Positions 45,219-55,659 of a DNA stretch of 64,000 nt are shown piece after piece. Source of the stretch: Lobosporangium transversale (Eukaryota > Mortierellomycota > Mortierellomycetes > Mortierellales > Mortierellaceae); assembly GCF_002105155.1 (NCBI RefSeq), contig NW_019028981.1, positions 1,528,501-1,592,500 on the forward strand. The letters are read 5' to 3'. Numbering within the stretch: the stretch's first letter is position 1; every line of letters begins with the position of its first letter. The position numbers and the translations under genes are program-made. Under the pieces are notes generated by a model, which saw only the letters and a list, made by a program, of their open reading frames with translations, searched no databases and was not told the origin of the DNA.

Positions 45219-45400
45219 AGATGCCTATTCAAAGCACTTTGTGAAGAATTGCTGCAGTGGGGATCGTGTCTGTACTTATACAGAGTTATGCTAGTTATGG
45301 GTTGCACTGGTATATTGTCACAAGTCATATGGCGAGGTCATCAGCCATGCACAGGTATATCAGGTAAAAAAAGAAATATATAAAGATACGCTCTGTCTAT
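45219..45400 (-). repeat. Inverted repeat B, right arm (~182 bp)
   Basis: Partner of 43158-43327. It contains an extra CTGCAG-bearing stretch of about 12 nt. Confidence 0.85.
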
Positions 45401-45887
45401 TATCAGTATGAAATTCGACCAAGCCTTACATACATACGCTTACTGTACATTTCCTTTCTGCACATGCTGTTCAATAGCCAGACATGTAGCTATGGATTGG
45501 ACTCAAATGGGCAAATACCTTTAAAGAAAAGGTGACTAAGGTGCGTGGATGATTGCCAACGCAATAGGGGCTGGGATTAAAGCGACGGTGTTGGGTTTAG
45601 GTCTCAAACTAATGGATTCCACACGTGTTCGTAGAGGCAATGGCACCTTTGGTACACATATACCAACATGGGATGGATCTTGATGCTGCAAAGTCATCAA
45701 ATGTGCTTAATGGTAGCGCTTGGTACGCTCTCTTCTGGGCATAGAATATGGAACGAAGGCCCAAGAGTTTTCTATTTTATTTTATTTTATTTTATTTTAT
45801 TGTATTGTTTCCCTCTTGCCTAGCCAGTGTACATCCTTGCTGGTGTATAAAACTAAGAATTAAATATTGATAATCTGGATCACCGTT
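45401..45887. other. Intergenic
   Basis: A (TTTTA)n microsatellite lies at about 45773-45802. No gene is seen. Confidence 0.4.
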
Positions 45888-46739
45888 TTACTCTTCTTGC
45901 CGCCTCTTCATCTTGATGATATATTTCCCTGTGGCTAGGGATGGCGTAATGTAGTGTACATAGTCCTCACGTTGATTAGGGACTAGCTCGATATCGTAGG
46001 TAAGAATCAGTGCTGCCAGAATCAGCCGCAATTCCATCAATGCTAAGTTCTTGCCAACACAATTGCGGGAGCCTGCGGAGAAAGGATAATATGTAAAGTC
46101 TTGTACAGGTGGGAAGGGCGACTCACCAGGGATCCAGCGCTCTGGAATGTACTTATTCACCTGCGGAAAGTATTCATCAGACATATGAAGTTGGCGCAGT
46201 TGAACGAGTAGCGCTAAAAAAAAAAAAAAAAAAAAAAAAAAAGTGTTAGTATGAACTAAACACTAGCCATACATATTCCAACTATTCGACGTACTGGTGC
46301 CCTTCGGGAAAAAATAATTATTCATGACTGTATCCTCAGCGACTTCCCGTGCTAAACCTAGATCAATATCGAAATTGCCTATCAGTATCTGGCCTTTTTA
46401 GATTTATGCTTGTATGCTAATAAGTTTTAGTTCATACCTTGAGCGGGAGGAGTACGGAGTCGTAGGGTCTCGTAGATGCACCCAGTCAGGTACGGGAGGT
46501 TACGAATCTGGTCATAGGTTGGTAAAGAGCTACAAGGATTGCTAGCTGCTGCGAAGTCGAGTTCTGCTTTCAGCTTGCTCAGTTTGTCAGGGTTCTTGAC
46601 CAGAAACATGAGCGTAAAATTTAATACAATGGATATGGTTTCTGCCCCGGCGATTCTAAAAAATCAAAATGAATAGTTCAGCTTTCATCCCTCTTTCGTC
46701 TACTGGACGTTCAGAGAGCTACGCCTTGGAGTAATGCAC

Positions 46740-46782
<43 letters not shown>

Positions 46783-48167
46783 TACCGTTTAACTTACAGG
46801 AAAACACAAGCTTCAGTCTGGACAGCCTTGTCTGTCAGTTTCCCGGAAATCATATCCTCATACTCGTTGCCAGTTTCACCATTGCCATTCTCTCGCTCTC
46901 TAGCTTGTGCATCGGTCAGATACTGCAACAGATCGGTGCGCCGGTCCTTCTCACCATTGGCCTTACGCTGCTTGACTCGATCAGTAACAAACTCTACAAA
47001 AGAGAAATCTATTGGGACCACATATTTCATCCATGGGTTGAACGCTTGCTGACAACATCGCTTAAGTGTCTTAGCCATTTGGTGTGGAACCGGGTGAGCA
47101 TCATTCTTAACCATCTCAAAGGACTGGCCAAATGCGGTCTTTCCGGTAATGTCAAACGAAAGTCGTATCATAAAAGAATAAATATTGATTTGACCGGGTG
47201 GAAGCACCTTAACCTTTTCACTCTTGACAGCCTCCGGATTATCGAGGATTTCATCGATTTTACGTAGAAGAACATTAATACATTCATGTATAATGGGTTC
47301 GAGAGACCGAAGGTGCTGCAGACCAAAAGCTGGGGCGACTAGTCGGCGCTGTGATTAAAGAGATTTAGGCATTCGAGTATTGATAAGGATTGCTATTACT
47401 ATATTAAACAGGGTAATTCATGAGAGTAAAGAGAGAGCAGGGTAATAGACGTACTCGGTTATTATAAAAAGCCTTGTTGCGGGTTGAGAATAGGTTTTCT
47501 TGGCCATTGAGTTCAAAGCCTTGATAAATGGCACTCTTGGGGCAGTCAATTGTTATTAGAATCTATGAGAAGAAGAAGAAGAAGAAGAAAAACATTCAAC
47601 AATGAGAACACGTTCATGCTACCATTCACTGAGGATGAAGGGCTTCAGCTTCGAACCATTTACTGATAAACTATCACACATAGGAGCTCCTTTCATTTAC
47701 CTCTCGTATCATGTCTTTATCGGCCACAGAAATAATCTCTGGCGCAACCCTGACACCCTGACCACCTTCCCATACATCTTATGAATCAAAGGGATGGAGT
47801 AATGACCCCTGCCAGATAGTGATGACAACCCTGTAAACAGGTATGTTGAAGCGAGCAGTTTGTTCCCCGGGATAGGAGATAAAGGATGGAAGAATGCATT
47901 CGATAGCAACTAGACCATTTTCAAAACAAGAATGGGAGAATGGGTATGGATCAATTCTATCTTCAAAAAAGAAAAAAAAAAAAAAAAGAATGGATTTAGA
48001 ATCCTTACATTCTTTATGATTCTCGCGATCCACAATGTAATGATAATCCATAGCAAGCCTCTTGGCTTTAGGAGAGATTCAATTGTTGTAGGATATGTGG
48101 CAAAGACTTTTATGAAGAGACTTGTTAATGCGGTGCTGGGGTGGTTTAGAGTGGAGGCGGTAGCCAT
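45888..48167 (-). pseudogene. Cytochrome P450 with an 8-bp frame-breaking duplication
   Basis: Seven exons: 48167-48009, 47909-47701, 47562-47455, 47348-46798, 46655-46438, 46357-46295 and 46213-45888. With eight bases discounted in exon 2, all phases close to 541 codons. Features are an N-terminal membrane anchor (LLWIIITLWIARII), a proline-rich hinge (PLSPIPG), RRLVAPAFGL (helix C), ACVF then LIAGAETIS (helix I oxygen-binding, split by an intron), YETLRLR (helix K ExxR), YIPERW and the heme loop FSAGSRNCVG. Exon 2 contains the tandem ACCCTGAC ACCCTGAC (plus strand 47747-47762). This shifts the frame and leads to a stop in the same exon. Everything else looks intact, so the break is recent or an assembly error. 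ER membrane monooxygenase; the layout recalls fatty-acid or alkane hydroxylases, substrate unknown. Confidence 0.85.
47747..47762 (-). repeat. 8-bp tandem duplication inside the P450 gene
   Basis: ACCCTGAC occurs twice in a row. Without one copy exon 2 is 201 nt (67 codons) and flows into exon 3; with both it is out of frame. Confidence 0.85.
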
Positions 48168-48649
48168 GTTTAATGTTGTTTATTAAATACGAAGTAGTAG
48201 ATTAAACTCACGAAAGAGAAAGAGGCTGTATTTTAGGTCCTTCAAGAACGACGTATTTATAGTCTACCCAGATCGGTGTCCTAAAGCATGAATGACATGT
48301 AAGAGGGTCATTCGGCTTAATGAAAATCTCATTGAGGAGGGCGTGAAGGCTAACAGTGGCCCTCAAGCCAAGGCCATGCATGGATAGCGACGCTGAATCT
48401 TATATCTGACATAATAAAAAAAAAGCTCAAATTTCAAAAATTTTGGGTGCCTTGAGCACTGGCAAAAATAAAATTTGATGCTACATATCATCCCTGCATA
48501 CTGTACGCACCAAAAAGGTCGCGTCTATAATGCACGATGCGAGAATACATATTCTGAATTATAAGGACCTGATCCCTTGCTTTACTGCCCTAATTCCTCA
48601 ACATGGGCCTTCACTTACTTTTATTTTCACTTTTCTCAATTTTCGACAC
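48168..48649. other. P450 upstream region
   Basis: AT-rich. A possible minus-strand TATA-like signal lies near 48248-48256. No gene. Confidence 0.35.
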
Positions 48650-49360
48650 TATGGTCACCACACGTTCGTCTGGCACATGTTTGTCGTGTGCTCCATCTTC
48701 ACTTTCCGCATGTCCGTCCCCCAAACGTTATCGCTCTTTTTATGATGGCTCAAATCATTTGAAGCCTGTTTTCCAACCAGGGAGATTGGTGTCGGGTGTG
48801 CAGCGGGCCATTAAAGCACGACGGGCTCGGCTAGCTAGAGGGGTTGAAAAGAAGTTGCAAGCACAACGTGTGTAGGAATCCGAAATAGAGGAATATGACT
48901 GGGCCAATAGCCCTATTGACTCTGCCCTGCTTGCATTACCCGAACAGGAGATGGAAGAAGAGGAAGAGGGGAAAGAGGAGGAAGCGGAACTTAAAACTGC
49001 AACCGAGCTCGGATGTAGTGTTTGCTTGAACAAAGGCTGCTCTTCTCGACAAGAGTGCATATGTCCCACTCCAAGTCCAAGTCCTTGGCCGAGCGGAAAT
49101 TACTCCACCAAGCTGCTGCCGAGCAACCGGCCCGCATACCTCGACATAAACAGCCCCTCACTCCTTCAACTCTACCACCGGCCTACGAAGGATTACAATC
49201 TCTCTCAGAAAAAAGGAGTAAGCTTATGTACCATGCTAAAGCCACATCCAAAGCTGTACACACCAATTGCCCCGGTAGTTTGGCAGAGTGGCGATTGGAC
49301 ATCAAACCTTTGATGCCTGTAGTAGGGGCTGCAAGAGAGCCAAGCGTTGATCATGAATAA
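48650..49360 (+). pseudogene. Decayed ORF of unknown origin
   Basis: From ATG 48650 the frame reads VTTRSSGTCLSC, RYRSFYDGSNHLKPVF and RAIKARRARLARGVEKKL to a stop at about 48873. It then continues in the same frame (YDWANSPIDSALLALPEQEM, a Glu-rich run, LGCSVCLNKGCSSRQEC). Near 49050 the coding-like sequence shifts frame (SLAERKLLHQAAAEQPARI; CPGSLAEWRLDIKPLMP) to a stop at about 49358. The Cys pattern CxxCxxxxC plus basic helices suggests a nucleic-acid-binding or mobile-element protein, but I recognise no family. Confidence 0.35.
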
Positions 49361-49639
49361 ATACATCTTCTTACCCGCCAAAATCTTAAATGCTTAAGTT
49401 TTTTTTTTGTAATCTCACCAGATCATATTTAGTCGTCAAGAAGGAGGGCTTGCATTAGGGTAAAAAAACGACAATTCATCCAAAGAGCGTTTGCAGCAAA
49501 GATAAATAATGGAGAAAATTGCTGAGGGCTTGGGTGAAGGATTCATATATTATTCACTCTTATCCACTGTCACCATACAATATTTTCGTTCTCATTATTT
49601 TCATAGAGGATTTCTCTCAACATTAGGTACACATTACCT

Positions 49640-49745
49640 ACATTGCAACGCCATAAAGTTATGGCCCGTGTCTGTAGCCTGTGTAAAAGTGGCAATCATG
49701 ACAGGAGGTTCTGCCCTCAAAACAAAAGGAATAGGAAGGCTTTTT
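49640..49745 (+). other. Zinc-knuckle (CCHC) remnant
   Basis: The frame reads HKVMARVCSLCKSGNHDRRF then CPQNKRNRK. The spacing C-x2-C-x4-H-x4-C is that of retroviral-type and transposase-associated zinc knuckles. The frame degenerates on both sides. It could belong to the same relic as 48650-49360. Confidence 0.35.
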
Positions 49746-51208
49746 ATTTTAATTTTGTGTCCTACATCAGATTTATTTTCCTCAAACTAATAAGGCACAA
49801 GGAATTTTTCTTGCACCATCCCTCCTTCCGCCCCACGTCTGTGCAGCACATGTTGTCGTACAAGCGATGGACGCAGCTCATTTCCAGCAATGAAGAGTGA
49901 GTGAATTCGGCGTTTTTTTTTTTTTTTTTTTTTTTTTTGGCGCTGTAGTGATTGGTGCTTGCTAAACTCAAGCCTTCACCTTCTATTACCTTAATAGAGC
50001 TGTAGGGGAAAGCAGCGATGGAAAAATGACAGTTCAACGATGATATTGCTGCTTAGGGTCAAAGAAAAGGAGCATGAAATAGAAAAAGCTTTAAGTCATG
50101 TGCTATTTTTTATTTCTCCTATGTAAATTTTGACAGTTATTGCCGCCAATCTTTCAGTCCCACGCTTCCCCTTCTGTCAAATACTTTCAAAAAAACCAAA
50201 AACATTTTTTTTTTTTTCGAGTTTCTTCAACAGTCTGTTAAAAAAAGTGACGGCTCCAAACACTTGCTCCTACTGAAGCCCTCAGCGCTCTCACTCTGCT
50301 CCTATTCCCATTATTCTTGTTCTGTATTTTTCTTTCTCCTGTTTACCCTCTTCTTATCACCATACTACCATCAGGCTATCAGGCTGCAAACCATATGGCT
50401 TCGCCTTAACTAACCGGAGCGTAATAGTCCGAGCTAGCTCGGCCTAATGGCGTCTCGCTTGTAGCGTAGGATGTGGCCAGGAAAGCCAGATAGAAAACAA
50501 TAGCCAAATAAAAATCAATAAAAATAGCATTGTAAGGGGACCCCAGTACATCTTCGAGTAGCGGGGTCTGGAATGATAATCTTCAAAAGACAAGAAGTGT
50601 TCACTTTTTTGAACGTGGACCATGAGATAGCGCGTCAAGAGACGCGACTGTCCTTGTGCTACAAACAGTCAGGCTCTTCTGTGATGTGACTTGTCTCACT
50701 TCATTCCAGGCACATTCATTTCTGTTTACTGGACATCATACGCAAAGCCACTTGTTGCCAAATTGTCAAATTGTTCGAACTTGAAGTCTATACTCGAACA
50801 CACTAAACAAAACAGTTGGTTCTTTATCTCCTTTCTCTTCACTCTACTTTTGTACCCACGAAACTCTCCATTCATTTCCATCATTTGTTCAGCTCATTTC
50901 ATCTTATTTCATTCCATTTCATTAATTCTTTAGGTCTATTTTTAATTTATTTTTCATTTTCATTTTTCTATTAAAGCACAGTAGAAAGCGACACACCATG
51001 CGTCTCCCAGCATAAACAACTTTGTTTAATCATTTCCATTCTCCAGCTTTCTTTCACTCTTCACCTTGCCCTAGACAGCACTGCGGCCTGTCATTCTGAG
51101 GCAGTTATTGCTTAAAGGTGTGCATCCATTCCTTCTCAATTACCTGTATACTGGAAAAGTCCATGTTTTAAAAAACTGATCAATTGTTTCGTACTCAGTC
51201 TTGTTGCT
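49746..51208. other. Intergenic, promoter of the PPR gene
   Basis: A poly(T) run lies at 49913-49938. A minus-strand frame ending near 50444 (about 50444-50660) encodes a short segment with one strong membrane helix (MLFLLIFIWLLFSIWLSW) and might be a terminal exon, but no partner exon was found. CATTTCATT-type repeats occur at 50875-50925. The PPR promoter should lie in the last few hundred bases. Confidence 0.35.
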
Positions 51209-54200
51209 ATGCTTAGGAGGAAAGGCGACGTCTACCAGGCGGTCCTGAATATAGCCAACTATCATGGCTGTGCGCCAAAAGCACAGTCTCACCATTTTCC
51301 TTCTCCTGCTATGGCTTTACAGCCATCATCTTCAAAAGTCTTTTCTACACGTCGAGCTAGTTTATCCGTTTCAGGAACAAAAGCAAAACAAGAAGAAGAG
51401 GCAAGATCATTCTCAATATCTGCGACAAGGCGTTTTCAGCACTCAACATCGCTGTCACAGGCTGATTATTGTCACCACTACAGGCATTATTCACGAGTAT
51501 GTCCATTGACACGCAATGGCTCCAGCAGCAGTTCACGAATAACGCGACATTCCAAAGCATGGCTAGCGAAGCATGCAGCATCTTCTACCTATGACCCGCA
51601 GCTGGCAGCATACATGGATCACTGGGTGAGAACTATGTTCATGGGGCAACGAAGAGCGCATTATAGTCTCGCGAAACCTATACCAGCACTAGCATCCGAC
51701 TACAGCACAATGGATATTCCAAATAGATCAGTCTCCAGTCATGGGTCCGTTGAAGAAATTTGCATCTCTCAGCATCAGTGTGGACTGGATCTAAGCCAGT
51801 CACAGTCTGATTTAAATGTTACAGAGGATTCAGTAAAGCGTAGTACAGAACGGAGGTCGATATCCATATCACCATCAATGCCATTTACACAAATGTTAGC
51901 CGATTTTCGACAATCCATAGACGCCATAGATTTCGAGAAGTATGCTTTGCCACGGCCATTTCACCCAATAGGCTCCGTTTCTGGAACAGTTCCAAAGAGA
52001 ATGCTAACTCAGGCTCAACGAAAATCCATCGATGATATTTGGCTGAAATACAGATGTTTAACCAATAGACAAGTACAGATATCATCAATGTCATCAAATT
52101 CGCTTCCGACACCCTCGCTATCAGAAGCAACTAGCATAGGGCCCCAGACACACATAATGGAGGCTACTAAGGATATCAAGCTTATGAAAAAAGATTACAC
52201 CAAACTCCTACATGTCCTCCGATACTCTAGTGTTTGGAAACTGGCAGCCGAACGGATATTGACGGTTCAAAACGACATGCGCTCACAAGGACTACCGCTG
52301 ACGCGGAAAATGTACCAGGTTGTTGCACAGGCGCACATCATCCTCAACGACAGTACTTTACCTGAAACCATATTACAAATACACGAGGATGTGGTAGCGA
52401 TGGCTGGAAGTGGGACGAAAGATCACAAGAAGCTGGTTGGGACAATAGTGGATGCTTTCGCAGCAAATCAGCTGAGTAGTCAGGGGATTGCATTTTTGGA
52501 TCGAATTTTATTACCATTTCAGGGAGGTCAATGGCGTTTGGGGCATGAGCTTAGGGCAATGCTGGAAAAGAAACACAAGCTATTCATTCACGGTCTCTAT
52601 AGAAGGCTCATTTTGAATCAGTCCCAATCTAAGACTTCATCTCCACCTTCAGTCTCCTCTCAAGACATATTTCTAATCAGAAATTTTGCAGAGAGGCACT
52701 ATTTACCGCAGCGGGAACATGTACTTCGTACACTACAGCTTCTCAACTTGGATGAATCCTTTCAGGGAGGTGAGACCATGAAGTTGTTTTCAAGAACTGT
52801 AGCAGGAATGTTGGTCAAGACTGGTGATTCGCAAACTGTGATTCCACTAGTTCAAAATTTGGTGCGGTTAGATCAGTTTCAGGAGGCAACCCGTGTTATG
52901 GACATGATGATCCAGAATGGCATGGATCCTGAGATGGATCAGATCCGGTTATATCTCTTGCATCACTTCGATGCATGTAGAGACGGAGGCGATCTTATGA
53001 ACATCATTGATCGATGGGATGAGGCTGTAGCACAACGAGAACAAAAGCAAAAAAACTGGTCTAGTGTACCAAGTGATAAGTCACAACCGAGCCTGCTCTC
53101 ATCGATTTATTTGGATCAGGAACAGAGCGGTGATGATCGTGCTGTCGAGTATTTCAGACTTGTTGATCAATGCATTCGTAGCCATGATATACAGGGAGCA
53201 TTGAGTGCTGCAAAATATATAGCCCAACAAGGCTGGGCTGCACAAGGACTCGACTTTCAGAAACTCAACAGCGTCATGGTTAATCACTCTTATTCATCAT
53301 ATGCCTCATCTTACTTTTCTTCATTCTCTGCGTCCGACTATCTAATCTACCTTCAAGTCCGATATACCCTGGGTGGCTCTGTCGCGCCCGATCTTCACAC
53401 CTACCGTCGCCTTGTCTTTGCAGCCTGCCGCCGATCCGATTTGTACACTGCACTAACGCTTTTTGAACTTGTCCGAACCCGCCATCCAACGTGGAAGCTC
53501 GATTCTACCATCTACAACGCCATTATCTCGACTGCAGCTGCGATAGGGGAAATCCGAATTGCTGAAAAGACTTTTAAATGCCTTCTAAAAGATGAAGTCC
53601 AACCAGACCATTACTCTTTTCACGGATTGCTCAATGGATATGGGAATTCAGGGAATTTAAAGGCAGCGATAACGGTACCAAAGATGATGTTGAAACACAA
53701 ATTACAACCGACCACTAGAACTTTCAATTTGGTGATGAAGGCTTATTTATCTGAAGGACGTGGAAAAGGCGATCTCGCAACGAGTCGCAAGTTGCTTCGG
53801 GCTATGCAGCTGTCTGTCACCGACAAAGGTAAAAAAGGAGAAATCGCACCAGATCTAGCATCTTTTAACCAGATTTTGGAGGGTTACCGACGTGTTGGGA
53901 ACACTCTCTGGTTCGATGCATATTTTGACCAATACTTTGGTAGTAATGAGCATTCAAGGCAAGATGATCTTTCTCCGACTGTTGTCAAACCTGAGGAGGC
54001 AGATGACAGAACCTTATTCATCCAACTCAAACATTCGTTGAAGCTTGCTGATGTGGACCTCACGACCGTACGTGAGCTTTGGCAAGCTATCGAGCATAAA
54101 CTCAAGCCTTCTCAAGCCTCCTCTCCGCCATCCTCAAATGATCATGCTGATTTTACTGGTTCTATTGATCCCATTTCTTCAGATGTGGGTCGTCCAACTG

Positions 54201-54619
54201 AAAACCTCTCTTCAACTCTGCTGTCTTTACCTGCCTTGTCCCCAGTATCCGAGCCAGACTTAATTGATTTAATGGGCATCCAAGACGAAGACGGTGACAC
54301 CTTGCCCTCAACCCATATCCCCTTTCCACGTTGGCTTGATCCTGTATGGATGCCAATGACCGACTATGATTATTTTCGATTTACAACACTCAGGCTATTT
54401 CGATCAACATTTCAGGCGCATGGGGATGTTGCTGGTGTAAAGACAGTGGAGAGTATTCTAGCAGATTTGTTCCCAGCACATCCAATTTCGCAAGCAGTGC
54501 TGAAGCGCAGGATGGTCAAGAGGATAAGACATGCAGCTAAGCTCAAGGAGAGGGAGTCAAGTGACTCTATGGGTTATCTCAAATCAAAGACCATAAGCAT
54601 TAAAAATCGGGGAAAGTGA
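51209..54619 (+). CDS. Mitochondrial pentatricopeptide repeat (PPR) protein, 1,136 aa
   Basis: One long intronless frame, ATG 51209 to TGA at 54617-54619. The first about 120 residues are rich in Ser, Arg, His and Ala with few acids (MLRRKGDVYQAVLNIANYHG; SFSISATRRFQHSTSLSQ), a mitochondrial targeting profile. Helical repeats with PPR spacing are clearest at about residues 725-870: DSTIYNAIISTAAAIGEIR, AEKTFKCLLKDEVQPDHYSF, GLLNGYGNSGNLKAAIT, KLQPTTRTFNLVMKAYLSEG. Weaker ones lie around 340-400 and 545-600. PPR proteins bind organellar RNA in a sequence-specific way to stabilise, process or translate it. The orthologue cannot be named from memory. The absence of introns in a 3.4-kb gene contrasts with its neighbours. 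Confidence 0.88.
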   Translation: MLRRKGDVYQAVLNIANYHGCAPKAQSHHFPSPAMALQPSSSKVFSTRRASLSVSGTKAKQEEEARSFSISATRRFQHSTSLSQADYCHHYRHYSRVCPLTRNGSSSSSRITRHSKAWLAKHAASSTYDPQLAAYMDHWVRTMFMGQRRAHYSLAKPIPALASDYSTMDIPNRSVSSHGSVEEICISQHQCGLDLSQSQSDLNVTEDSVKRSTERRSISISPSMPFTQMLADFRQSIDAIDFEKYALPRPFHPIGSVSGTVPKRMLTQAQRKSIDDIWLKYRCLTNRQVQISSMSSNSLPTPSLSEATSIGPQTHIMEATKDIKLMKKDYTKLLHVLRYSSVWKLAAERILTVQNDMRSQGLPLTRKMYQVVAQAHIILNDSTLPETILQIHEDVVAMAGSGTKDHKKLVGTIVDAFAANQLSSQGIAFLDRILLPFQGGQWRLGHELRAMLEKKHKLFIHGLYRRLILNQSQSKTSSPPSVSSQDIFLIRNFAERHYLPQREHVLRTLQLLNLDESFQGGETMKLFSRTVAGMLVKTGDSQTVIPLVQNLVRLDQFQEATRVMDMMIQNGMDPEMDQIRLYLLHHFDACRDGGDLMNIIDRWDEAVAQREQKQKNWSSVPSDKSQPSLLSSIYLDQEQSGDDRAVEYFRLVDQCIRSHDIQGALSAAKYIAQQGWAAQGLDFQKLNSVMVNHSYSSYASSYFSSFSASDYLIYLQVRYTLGGSVAPDLHTYRRLVFAACRRSDLYTALTLFELVRTRHPTWKLDSTIYNAIISTAAAIGEIRIAEKTFKCLLKDEVQPDHYSFHGLLNGYGNSGNLKAAITVPKMMLKHKLQPTTRTFNLVMKAYLSEGRGKGDLATSRKLLRAMQLSVTDKGKKGEIAPDLASFNQILEGYRRVGNTLWFDAYFDQYFGSNEHSRQDDLSPTVVKPEEADDRTLFIQLKHSLKLADVDLTTVRELWQAIEHKLKPSQASSPPSSNDHADFTGSIDPISSDVGRPTENLSSTLLSLPALSPVSEPDLIDLMGIQDEDGDTLPSTHIPFPRWLDPVWMPMTDYDYFRFTTLRLFRSTFQAHGDVAGVKTVESILADLFPAHPISQAVLKRRMVKRIRHAAKLKERESSDSMGYLKSKTISIKNRGK

Positions 54620-54847
54620 TTCACAGGTATCATTCCTCTCTGTGATCAGAAACGTTCAGAAAAAAAAAACATTTATTTCTCTTCCATCTTTTCTACAAGT
54701 CGTTCCATGACGATGACTTTGCGCAGTAATTGGAAGATTGTACGAAATATTGGATTTGAGTTTTTGAGTTTTTTTAATATTTATTATATTTTTTATTTTT
54801 AAACTTGTTTCCTTTTATGTTAATATCCATGCTTTTGGTGCTTTGTT

Positions 54848-55291
54848 CTATACTGATGAAGAAGACGAGGATGGTGTTGAAGCTGGTGTTGATGCTGCAG
54901 CTTTAGCAGCAGCAGCATCCTTTTGCTGAGCGATAACATGAGCAGGGAGCTGGATATCCGAGAAATCATCCTGTTTTACAGCCATGATGGAGTAGGCATC
55001 TGATCGTTCATATTGATGTAAAGGAGATGAAGAATATGATTGTTATTAAAAATGTTTTTTTCTTAAATATATACATATCCAGTTCTTGAAGAGAAATAAT
55101 AATAATTAGAGCAACAATATAACAACAACAATAGGGGAAAAGGACAGAAACATACAGACAGAAACACAAAAGACCACAATGCCAGCACCAGTTAGAGCAT
55201 TTCTAACACGGAAAGGAGCGGTTGCTCGCTCAAGAGCAGGCGAGCGTTTGAATCCTTTCTCGTAGTATGAAGTAGGCTTGGGGAAGATCAT
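54848..55291 (-). CDS. COA3: Cytochrome c oxidase assembly factor 3 (Coa3)
   Basis: Two exons: 55291-55156 and 54999-54848 (95 aa, phase 1 junction giving VSVYAYSIMAV). The N-terminus reads SYYEKGFKRSPALERAT then APFRVRNALTGAGI, matching the fungal Coa3 pattern (basic linker, then a single membrane helix NALTGAGIVVFCVSVYAYSI). The C-terminal VKQDDFSDIQLP resembles the DDFADVPIP-type segment. The tail is low in complexity (Ala, Ser). In yeast Coa3 binds newly made Cox1 with Cox14 in the inner membrane and links its translation to assembly. The PPR gene is convergent, 229 nt away. Small size and overall match make the call fairly firm. Confidence 0.85.
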
Positions 55292-55659
55292 GGTTGTAAA
55301 ACAATGCAAAAAAAAAATAAAAAGAATGAATTACATGAATGGAAAATGCGCGACCTTGATCCGCTTCTTGCTTCTCCGAATGTGGCTTTTTACGCTGTTT
55401 GGTGGCGCACTTGGTCGTAAAACTTCCAACCACAAAGCATGTTCATGTTCTCCTAAGCATGCTTATGTTCTGACCATTCAACCCCTTTGCATCCGAGCAT
55501 TCAAATACAACTTATACTGTTGTTTAAAAAAATATCACATGCCATCCCAATCGGGAATTCAGCACTTCTAGCAAGCACCCAAGTCTAACGAGTTGTCTCA
55601 GAACAAAACTTGGAACCCCAATACTTCTACCACAACCTAGGCAGCCCTTACCTCCAGCA

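Noticed and set aside
50395..50480. tRNA-like string with GAGCTAGCTCGG
   Set aside because: No acceptor stem, anticodon loop or TTCGA T-loop in the right spacing.
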